64,000 bases of DNA from positions 30,418,243 through 30,482,242 of the forward strand of contig OX419761.1 of the NCBI GenBank assembly GCA_948567375.1. Reading direction: 5' to 3'. Made by a program: the position numbers and the translations under genes. This DNA is from Lunularia cruciata. Its lineage: Eukaryota; Streptophyta; Marchantiopsida; Lunulariales; Lunulariaceae. Shown here piece after piece: positions 56,176 through 64,000 of this stretch. The first letter of the stretch is position 1, and each line of letters opens with the position of its first letter. The notes below the pieces were generated by a model that was not told the origin of the DNA, did no database searches, and was given only the letters and a program-made list of their open reading frames with translations.

Positions 56176-56781
56176 CTAGATAGTGTGACCCAAATACTCA
56201 ACCTGCTCATGGAAGAACCTACACTTCCCAAGATGTAATTTTAGTCCATGAGATCTCAACCTCTCAAACACCTCCAACAACTGTCTCTCATGCTCCTCCA
56301 CAATAGCGCTATAGACCAAAATGTCATCAAAATAACACCAAGAAAAATCCAATCCAGCTAGGATCCTATCCATGACCCTTTGGAACTCAATAGGAGCATT
56401 CTTTAACCCTAATGGTAAGAACCTCCATTGATATAACACATCCTTGCCGTGAAGATCAATAGCCCAGAATGTTGTCTTGGACTTAACCTCCTCCTTGATC
56501 GGCAACTGATGATATCCCGCTCAAAGATCCAAAGTACTAAAAACCTTTGCATGCCCAATTGCACCAAAAATCTCCTCTGATGTAGGCATGGCATACCGAT
56601 CAGCCTTGGTCTGTCGGTTGATAAGACGGTAATCTCCACACATCCACCTATCTATATAGTTGCCATGCATATCCTTCTTGGCTGGCATCAATGTTGTTGA
56701 TGCATACTCTCCATGTGAAATCTCCACCAAACCAACCTCAAAAAGGTCACTACTCCGGCTCTGAATCAATGTCCTCTCCAT
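56176..56781 (-). pseudogene. G4 reverse transcriptase
   Basis: Two abutting pieces. 56521-56781 has M-P-A-K-K-D, W-M-C-G-D-Y-R-L-I-N, D-R-Y-A-M-P-T and V-F-S-T-L-D-L. After a TGA, 56176-56505 has L-P-L-G-L-K-N-A-P-I-E-F-Q and the catalytic box Y-F-D-D at 56323-56334, then H-L-G-K-C-R-F-F. Only one stop separates them, so the RT fold is largely readable. The Phe at the x of Y-x-D-D is less usual than Ile, Val or Met. Confidence 0.88.
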
Positions 56782-57853
56782 CTCACTATATCAATAAGGA
56801 TGTCAGAAAATTGGTGTATCACTAGTCAGCTCAATCCGTATACCAAGTCCCTTTAGAGCATCCAAATCCTTCATACTAAAGGAAAAACAACTCATTTGGC
56901 ACCACAAGAACCTCCAAACCCTTCATCTTTCCTCTCCAATAAGCTTGGGTCCAAGATCTGGCTCCCAAGTGTCCTTTGTAACTGTTGTAGGAGTGAAGAC
57001 GTACTGACTGGCTGCTACATTGGGCCCTTGGGAGCAATAGTGTCATGCTCCCGACCACTAGAGGTCCCAATCTCTGGGTGAAAAACTCCCTCCACTCTAG
57101 CTGCAAGCTCCACATGTCCTCTAGCTGCATCCCATGTGGACCAAGGGTGTAATCCAAGTAGCCCACGCTCACCTAGATGGACTCCAAGTAGACCACTCTC
57201 CCTAGTAGCTACTAGATGTGTCCCAAGAATACCATGTCCACTCGGTCCATCGCTCCCAGCATGTGCTTGAATCATCTCGATAGGCACAGGGCTCACAAGT
57301 GTCCGAGTGGTGATGCCTATCAAGCGCATCCTACGCTGCTCTGCCAAGCCAAGGCTCACAATCCAGGTCAAACAATTCAGGTCCATAGCTTGACCTAACA
57401 CCTGACGCCTAGATGCCTCTGACATTGCTAGAACACCGGTGCAAAACCCCATCCCCCGTTCTCTCTCATCAACATTGGGCTCCACCAACTGCTGTAACTG
57501 TGAGTCCCAAACAAGTCCAGGTCCTCCCTCTTGAAAAGCATGAGAGCTTGGGAAACTCATGAGTGTGGGAAATGCAGCTCTAGGCTATCCAACTAGGTTC
57601 ACCACTGCCATAGGTGACCTATCAACCACTACCACTGTCTAAGATTGACGTCCAACATCCAAGATATCATCAACAAGGATATGGTCAAGTTGTTGAATCC
57701 CATCATAAGCGCTGTAGAACCTCTTTGGGTAAGAGGTTTGTCCACCAAAGACAAAGACGATGAGCCCGTGATCCCACTCTGGCTGCATCTAACAATATAG
57801 CAAGTCCCATCCAAAAATGGACTTGATGTGTACTTGCCACCACTCTGGTGCAA
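56782..57853 (-). pseudogene. G4 PR-RT linker region
   Basis: Minus-strand open pieces 57629-57853, 57015-57560 (181 codons) and 56876-57172 lie between protease and RT. They hold Gly-, Leu- and Arg-rich sequence with no motif I recognise, including a run of L-G-x-H-L-x-x repeats (T-H-L-V-A, V-H-L-G-E, G-L-H-P-W). The spacing suggests a long variable linker of the polyprotein rather than a separate gene. Confidence 0.45.
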
Positions 57854-58369
57854 GAATCACCCATCAAAGGAATGTTCTCCAAAAAGTAAGCTGGAGAAAT
57901 GGACTGATGAACCTAGAGATGTTGTAGTATCCGTAACATCTCCCGAAACACACCAGAATGAGGATTTTGAAGACCCAATCCTCTACTAGCATGTGTATGT
58001 CCCTAACATGGCCATCCAAAAATCACCAAGTGAATAGGCTCATGTCTCTCTAGGTCATGCGCCCCCAATAAGGACATATCTACTGGTAGGGCCTTTTGGT
58101 AACCTCTGACTACTGACATTGGTAATAACTCCAGATATCAATAGGCCAAGTGTGCCACATGATGTAGAGAGACTCACCTAGCAGTCTCATCTCTCTCTAC
58201 ATACAAGTACCTCTGTACTCGTATACTCGCATGTAACACCGCAGCTAGTCCGGTGCTAATCCCACCAAACAACTCCAATAGGCATATCCCCTCTACTAGA
58301 TATGGCCAAGCAATGAGTGTGATATCTAGAGGTGTCAAAGAAATTGCCTTTGGAGGCTCATCCTCACAC
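57854..58369. other. Unassigned part of G4
   Basis: This lies between the protease domain and the linker. No open frame with a recognisable motif is seen on the element strand. It is probably decayed polyprotein sequence. Confidence 0.4.
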
Positions 58370-59350
58370 TCATCTCCTGATGGTACGAAGGCTCCACTCC
58401 AAGCCTACTGCACCAACTGATCTGCATGGTGTTGCAATGCCTCCTCTAAACTCCACAATGGAACATCCAAAGTGGATGGAACAATCCCCACTTGTACTCC
58501 AAAGCCGAGTGATCTCCTTTGGTACTAGAGTATCCTCTGCATGGGCGTTCCCCTCCAACAAGTCACCAGGCCAAGTAACTGCACAATTGAAAGCTAAAAC
58601 TGATGCTGCCATGGTCCCGGACTGTAGTGAGCCAAGACTGCCACTACTAAAGCATACTGGTAGGCAACATACCCATCCCTCACCACACTGCCAACCAGGT
58701 CTATAAGAGGTTGTCTCCTCCCAATAGTCAATGCTGAAACCCATGAGGTATAACATTGCTCCTCCAACTAGCACATCACATGACTCAGCTATTGTTGCAA
58801 TTGCCTCAGCTCTCACCACCGAGCTATCAGTCGGATGACCAGGCTGAACCTGGACAACAAGCTCTCCACATGTGATGTACTATATCAAACCACCACCTAG
58901 AGATGTCTAGATCTGAAATGGACACCTCTCCACATCGGTCTTCCGTAACTCCAGACCAACAATTGCAGCCTTCTCCAACATAAGGGGCTATGCACCAGAG
59001 TCTAACAAGACTTTCTATGGTGTATAGACCTTCCTTGAAGGTCCCACCAAACAAAAATTCCCCCTCTGGTTATCCAATAGGACAACACCAGGTGTGAACC
59101 GTGCTCTCTCAAAGGTTGGTCTAGCTGGCAACTCCTCCAGTCTAGCCGCTGCTGCCTGCCATAAACCACTGGTCGCTGAACGGATCCCATGCTCCTCAAC
59201 CAAGTCAACTCCACTACCAACCACCTCTGCTCTAGTAGTAGGAATTGCACCATCCCTACTCTCACACAACGTGGCAGCCAACCGGAATATTGGAACTGGG
59301 TCAACTCCCAATGTAAACATATCATTGGCCAAAAACAAAGGACGCCACAT
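58370..59350 (-). pseudogene. G4 aspartic protease region
   Basis: At about 59000-59015 the minus strand reads L-L-D-S-G-A with an immediate TAG. This is the retropepsin loop with D-S-G kept. Downstream, 58370-58819 contains D-V-L-V-G-G-A-M-L-Y and F-S-I-D-Y-W-E-E-T-T-S-Y-R-P-G-W, the post-active-site motif typical of this kind of gypsy element. Upstream, 59015-59350 (111 codons) is an Ala/Arg-rich lead-in from gag. The pieces lie in more than one frame. Confidence 0.7.
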
Positions 59351-59389
59351 AATCAGCTAAGCCGCCTCCAACATCATGCTAGACTCAGT

Positions 59390-60094
59390 CTATGTAGTAG
59401 CAAGTGGCTGACTAGCAGGTAGTCCATCATGTACTCCATCACCACCTACCACCCCTACATTGGGATGTCTAGGAACCATGGATGTTGTTTGTAATGCCTC
59501 AAATAGTGTGAAAGATTGGGGAAGTCTGACTTGTCTCCCAACCTCTCTTCTTTGTGGGTCCAACTCCACTAATGCTCCTCTAGGCTCTGGAGCACGTATT
59601 GCACTCCTAGTCACTGCTACAGATGCATCCACCTGTGCTGCTCCGCACATGAAGTCCAAAGCATCTCTATCACCAGCATATGAGGTGGAAGCCTCAGTAC
59701 CTAAATCTGATCTCCTTTGAGCAATAGCCATACTAGCCAATCTTTGCTCCAACCGCTCAATCCGAGTAGCCATAGTTGTGTCACAAGTAAAGGCAGGTAC
59801 TGCACCCCTACTAGATGTAGATCCTCTACCACCACTTCTACCACCTCGTCCTCCATGAACTAGAGCTCCTCTACTACTTGCCATAGCAGCCCTACCACTC
59901 CGTAACTCCGGGTGTAGGTCAAAACACCGGTCACTAGTGTGACCAAATCTGTGGCAGTGCTCACATTGCCTCTGTGCTGGCTGTGATGCACCAGAGGTAT
60001 CAGGTCCGCTGCCCTGAGTACACTCTCTCCTATGGTGAGGTCCACCACAAGTCCAACAAGCAACACCACCACTCATTGGCTGCTGCTGACACAA
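59390..60094 (-). pseudogene. G4 gag C-terminus with two zinc knuckles
   Basis: A 234-codon open piece. Knuckle 1 reads C-W-T-C-G-G-P-H-H-R-R-E-C (one base-pair-of-residues shorter than the usual spacing between C and H). Knuckle 2 is a standard C-E-H-C-H-R-F-G-H-T-S-D-R-C. A Gly/Ser/Arg-rich stretch follows (S-S-R-G-A-L-V-H-G-G-R-G-G-R-S), like an RGG RNA-binding tail, and then R-I-E-R-L-E-Q-R-L, a short helix. The rest is an unrecognised linker to the protease. Confidence 0.8.
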
Positions 60095-60537
60095 AAATGA
60101 GGGTAAGGATCTAACTCCACTAGGCCCTCCACTCGCTCCATAGGATCTGGGTTGTCTACCCTATCCTCAAAACCAACTGGGCATGGTGCACTCTGCTACA
60201 CTCTAGAAGAAGTCACAGCCATGGATGAGGTCTCCCTACCAAATCCAGATGTTACCACTCTCTCCTCCACCATGTTGAGCTCAATATGCTCAGCCAAACC
60301 AAAGACCACTGCCAAAGTAGGCAAAGTAGCATGTAACAACGTAGCATCACGAACTCTATGTCGCAACTCCCTATCTAGTATCCCATACCAAAACTGGACT
60401 GTCTAGGCCTCAGTAACTCCCTGAGTGAAACTGATCAGCCGTCTCATGCAAGTGTATGCCTCGTGTAGGCTCTCTCCAGCCTTCCACTGGAAATCCTACT
60501 AGCTCCTCAGCTTGTCAGTCCGTACTCCTTGGTAGTT

Positions 60538-61308
60538 CTACCTCAAACACAGGAAGAACTCCACCATGGGGTTAAATTCCAATACCACACCACTTCCTGC
60601 AGCAGTACCTCCACTCGTAGAAGCACTATCTCCAGCTAGTGCACCTCCACTAGCTCCACCCACACTACTCAAGCTAGAACTCATAAGTATAGCCGGTCTA
60701 CTCCTGGCCACCGAGCCTAAAGTGATGGAGACATAGTGTAGAGACCAATAATGTATACATAACTCAATCTCCTCCAAATGAGCTCTCCTGAACTCATGGT
60801 AGTCATCCATTGGCGGACCCTCTAAGTGCCGAAACAACCCCTTCCATGCCATGAAAGGTGTGAACAAAGTCGGGTTCCGCATCTGCTATAGATCACACCA
60901 ACTATTGAACTCTTGGATGAAGTCATCTAACTCAATGGTACTCACTGTACCAGAGTAACGCCTAGGGCCTTTGGAGGCCCCATAAATCTTGTCCATGTCC
61001 CACAACAACAGTACGAACACACCAAGTGCACTCTCAACTAAATAAGCTCCTCTATCAAATTCCAACTCAGAGTCAATCTCCTCCCTCACTGAGACCTGAG
61101 ACCTGAGATACAGGCTAATACCAAGTGCCACTCCGAGTAAACCCACTGTGTATTGCAGGGCTATCTTCTCTGGAATCCCCAAAGAACTCCGGCGTGACCA
61201 AGTAATCGCAACAGCAAACCCAAACCACCAACTGCAACCGCAAGTCGCAACCGCAAGTGCCCCACCAAGTGCCAACACCACCACGTGCCAATACCAACTA
61301 AGCACCAC
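60538..61308 (-). pseudogene. G4 gag N-terminal part
   Basis: Two minus-strand pieces separated by one stop. 60886-61308 ends I-E-L-D-D-F-I-Q-E-F-N-S-W-C, and 60538-60882 continues L-F-T-P-F-M-A-W-K-G-L-F-R-H-L-E-G-P, D-Y-H-E-F-R-R-A-H-L-E-E-I-E, which are gag-like motifs for this kind of element. The first 100 codons of the upstream piece are strongly hydrophobic (V-V-V-L-A-L-G-G-A-L-A-V-A, V-G-L-L-G-V-A-L-G-I). They may be either a membrane-active N-terminus or translated leader sequence. A Gly/Ala/Ser-rich linker ends the second piece. Confidence 0.6.
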
Positions 61309-62545
61309 CCACTAATGTAACTCTAACCAAGATAACTACACTAGGGGAAAGGACAACCTGTAACTTGCTATCATAACACGCACTCTCACGGTCTACAAGT
61401 CATCACTTCCTGCCTCACCGGAGAGAAACATAGGTAGTCTAACTGGTCATCACTCCAGCCTCACCACCGAGAGCACACCACAGCACTAACGCTTAAAAGT
61501 CAGGGCACCTCACACAAACGTGGTGCACAAATAGGAAGTAGAGAATGGAGGGGGTCCAATCACAAGAAATCTAAACAAAAACCCTCCATCTCATAACATA
61601 ACACGGGACTGACTCTGCCACCATTTGGCATTTGACATAAGGGAAGTTTGTATCTAAGTCCTAAGCTACCAGGATCACCAAGAATGGGATCAAACTACCT
61701 CTCCTAGCCAAAGCTACATGTGTATAGATAATAGTGGCACAATCACTAGGACAACAAGTGAGGATGGACCAATTGGCTAGGGCACCAGTCTAGGAACAAG
61801 AGATCTAGGGGTCAAACTTAGTTGCGCACAATCTAGCATGAAAGGCAGATTTTGTCAACTAATGACCAAGATCTACTCTAAACTAGCTAGCCTCACGCCA
61901 GCAAGCTGGCCCTTCTAGGCCTTTGAAGCCTCTCATAGCCCACAACCCTATGCCTCGAAGCCTCTAAATGCCAAAATGAGGCCTTTCTTCTTGCCACTTT
62001 GAACCTCCTCCAAAATTGGAAAAACTTCTCCAAACTTGCAAAAGTCCTCCAAACTAGCAAAAGTCCTCCAAATCTGGCCAAATAGAAAAAATCCTCCAAA
62101 TCTAGCCAAAATCTGACATAAATTCTAACCAAAATCTGACATAAACCCTAAATTTGGCTATCCGCCAAATCCCCCGCTAACTTTCCACTTGAGCCAAATT
62201 GACAACACGGGTTTTTCCAAATCACAAATTCATGAGAATAGCTTCTCAACTCCACCTTCAATTTGACTTTCTAAGCCCAACTCGGAGCAAATTGGTCCTA
62301 CCTTCACCTCTTGAGCTCAAAATCACAACCATTGCTCAAAATTTGCTCCTCCTTTGCTCAAAATTTGGCCAGTGCTTCCGTACACCGTCTGCCTTACTGC
62401 CAAATCTACATCAATCAAATGAGCTTTTGCACACTAGGGAAACACTAAACTTGAATCGAGCTACCAACGATCCACCGAGCTTGGAGATACCACCAACACT
62501 CAAAGTTCCTGCACCCAATTTCCCTTAAACTTCACTTCTCTGATG
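61309..62545 (-). other. G4 leader
   Basis: No coding region recognised. On the minus strand, AAATGGTGGCAGAGTCAGTC at about 61609-61628 resembles a shifted primer-binding-site core (TGG...CAGAG). A weaker ATCAGAG occurs directly after LTR segment B at about 62537-62543. Which is the real primer site cannot be settled. A Phe/Leu-rich open frame near 61893-62132 appears to be low-complexity. Confidence 0.4.
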
Positions 62546-62995
62546 TAATCAAATTGCTTACCACTCTCAACTCAACTCAACTCAGATCAGTACTTGATCT
62601 CTCACTCTATAAACTGCTAACAACTAAGCATTGATTACAGTCAAGCCACACCCACTCAAGCATAGAGAATCCAGGTGATGCTTGCTGACCTCTGTCCACC
62701 ATAGCTAGGAACTCAAAGGCTCAACATTAGAGAAGTGAGCTCTTTGGAGCTCACTTTGAAACTATACCCCCTGGACTTGAGCTAGCTCTGAAACCCTAAC
62801 GGTCCTGCTGACAGCACACTCGACGGTGCGAATGGTGCAAAGTGACGGTGGGCCCCACCATGAAGTCAATACTTTGAACACAAAATCTGACCGTCGGAAA
62901 GTAGTCTCTAAGATACTACTGAAATAACTCTAACTACTATCATTGGAACTCCAGTGTCTAAGCAATCTAGATGCGACACTACAAATGGCGTGACA
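62546..62995 (-). mobile_element. G4 5' LTR segment B
   Basis: About 450 bp matching 53142-53591 along its whole length. It starts TGTCACGCC on the minus strand, directly against U6 DNA, and lacks the A segment that precedes B in the 3' copy. Confidence 0.8.
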
Positions 62996-63331
62996 ACATC
63001 TTCCTCAATCAAAATTGCTTCACATCAACTTTGAGCTGCACTCACAAATGCAAAATACTATCAACACTACAATTCTTCTCAGATTTGGCAAGGCATTGCT
63101 CCCATTGCTCTTCACTCAAGATCAAACACATAGAATAAAGATCAAGGCTACGTATCCAACATCCAACATGCACATTGACTTGCACTTAGAAATTCTCCAC
63201 ACAGTCACAAACATAGACACAGAATTGATACTTGGAATCAAGCTTAAACAATGAGCACTACTTCACAACACTTCACTTTATCTATTCTCAAAAATTAAGA
63301 GCATTGAACAACATATGACTACGAATGACAC

Positions 63332-63340
63332 CTTTAAATA
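63332..63340 (-). promoter_or_regulatory. TATA-like box of LTR U6
   Basis: TATTTAAAG on the minus strand at the family's conserved position, between the coding region and R-U5. Confidence 0.5.
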
Positions 63341-63429
63341 GGCAAAGCACTTAATAGTAACAACTCTTCCTACCTGTAGATCCAAAATGACAATGCATCT
63401 CTTCATATCTCAAAATTTTTACTACTCAG

Positions 63430-64000
63430 ATCCAATGTCTATCTCTTCCTCGGCTTCCAATCCCGAAGTAACTTCACATACTACTCTATCCTTGGAATTC
63501 CCAACTACTAACTCTTCTACCAATTCTAACACCTCTTCACTCTAAATTGCAATTAAAGACATGGGTAATCTATCTTCCTCTCTATCTCCCAACCCATACT
63601 TCTCTAAAGACTCAAATAACTAACCCAAAGACACCTGCACTCCTACTTCTCTTACTTTGGGTCTAACTACTATCAATTCCTTTGCTAATTCTATTATAAC
63701 CTCATCAAGGATTGTAATTGAAAGCATGGGTACAATATCTACACCTTCAATTTGTAACCCACTTTCCCTTAATCACTCGTGTAACTAACCCAAAGACACT
63801 TATTGTCTGATCCTACACTTTGAGTTCATTCACTACTACTATTTCTCTTTTAATTCTATCATATCTTCAATCAGAATTGAAATTGAAGTCATGAGTATCC
63901 TAAATATCTTCTTTCCTTATCCTAGCTTCCTCTAATGCCTCTGGCAAGACTCCCAAAGTCACCTTCAATGCACTATGAGGTCAGACAACCTCAGATTTGG
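63430..64000 (-). pseudogene. U6 copy of the coiled-coil protein gene, C-terminal part with triplicated tail
   Basis: On the minus strand the C-terminus reads E-I-D-I-G-S-E with tandem stops, as in U5. Upstream, a segment of about 55 codons occurs three times (anchors at about 63546, 63711 and 63876, spacing 165 bp). Each copy has a hydrophobic P-M-x-S-I stretch followed by E-E-V-x-E-L-V-E-E-L. In U1, U3, U4 and U5 this segment occurs once. 165 is a multiple of three, so the expansion kept the frame. Stops are present in the repeats. The coding frame continues beyond the window edge. Confidence 0.7.
63546..63960. repeat. Three tandem copies of a 165-bp coding unit in U6
   Basis: The plus-strand phrases ATTGCAATTAAAGACATGGG, ATTGTAATTGAAAGCATGGG and ATTGAAATTGAAGTCATGAG begin at about 63546, 63711 and 63876. 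Each is followed by related TCTTC/CTTCC-rich and CCCAAAG-containing stretches. The third copy is the most divergent. Confidence 0.75.

Larger units (their letters stand above)
53036..62995 (-). mobile_element. Ty3/gypsy retrotransposon G4 with C-terminal PHD finger, inserted in U6
   Basis: A 10-kb minus-strand element splits U6. Order on the minus strand: LTR piece B (62995-62546), leader (62545-61309), gag (61308-59390), protease region (59350-58370), linker (57853-56782), RT (56781-56176), RNase H (55878-55609), integrase (55428-54237), GPY/F-like module and PHD finger (54191-53892), polypurine tract, then 3' LTR parts A (53722-53594), B (53591-53142) and A' (53140-53036). PR-RT-RH-IN order and RT box Y-F-D-D define Ty3/gypsy. 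Outer ends are TGTCACGCC and CGCACGACA on the minus strand. No convincing target duplication is visible. Stops are scattered through all domains. Confidence 0.85.
62996..64000 (-). mobile_element. Long-LTR copy U6, remainder (R-U5, TATA, C-terminal coding part), continues off the window
   Basis: It resumes the U6 LTR after G4. Plus-strand landmarks, reversed: the U5/R region to about 63330, CTTTAAATA (TATA-like box on the minus strand) at 63332-63340, and then the C-terminal part of the coiled-coil gene from about 63430. The tail contains a three-fold 165-bp repeat. The N-terminal coding part and the LTR 5' end lie beyond position 64000. Confidence 0.85.

Overview
This window looks like nuclear DNA of a land plant with a large, repeat-rich genome. 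It is intergenic sequence made almost entirely of old, nested LTR retrotransposons: Ty1/copia and several distinct Ty3/gypsy groups, with plant-type primer-binding sites. Most coding regions carry stops and frameshifts. There are no operons, rRNA, tRNA or CRISPR arrays. I cannot name the species. A gymnosperm, fern or similar large-genome plant would fit the density and age of the insertions.

Layout. 1-7783: minus-strand Ty3/gypsy element G1 with a fungal-like reverse transcriptase (FLDD box), gag, protease, a PBS, and a very pyrimidine-rich LTR/leader. 7784-14564: two head-to-tail copies (U1, U2) of an unusual long LTR. 14565 to about 21000: minus-strand chromovirus-like gypsy G2, split by a short inverted copy of the same LTR (U7). 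About 21050-31188: AT-rich, repeat-poor DNA holding the only apparently intact cellular gene, a three-exon CENP-V/GFA-domain gene at 25838-27147. 31189-34941: long-LTR copy U3. 35226-47618: a complete but decayed copia element with LTRs and target-site duplication (TSD), itself carrying long-LTR copies U4 (in its 5' LTR) and U5 (in its leader). 47624-52656: plus-strand gypsy G3 (OTA-like, FIDD). 52700-64000: inverted long-LTR copy U6, split by the 10-kb minus-strand gypsy G4, whose polyprotein ends in a PHD finger.

The most unusual system is the long-LTR family, U1 to U7. Two copies (U3 3753 bp, U4 3788 bp) are bounded by TG...CA ends and perfect 5-bp TSDs, which is the mark of solo LTRs. Each full-length copy carries one open reading frame of about 850 codons, now decayed. 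It starts 411-413 bp from the LTR start, ends in a conserved D-I-G-L-E-type C-terminus, and is followed by a TATA-like box about 675 bp before the LTR end. The gene therefore sits inside U3, as MMTV sag does. It encodes a globular N-terminal domain, an acidic/lysine-rich linker and a long coiled coil. The internal region of this family is not in the window, so its superfamily and enzyme source are unknown.

Insertion order from nesting: G1, G2, G3 and the copia element are older; U4, U5, U6 and U7 landed in them; G4 then landed in U6. Apart from the GFA gene, everything here is best read as transposon fossil. No gene pathway links the parts.
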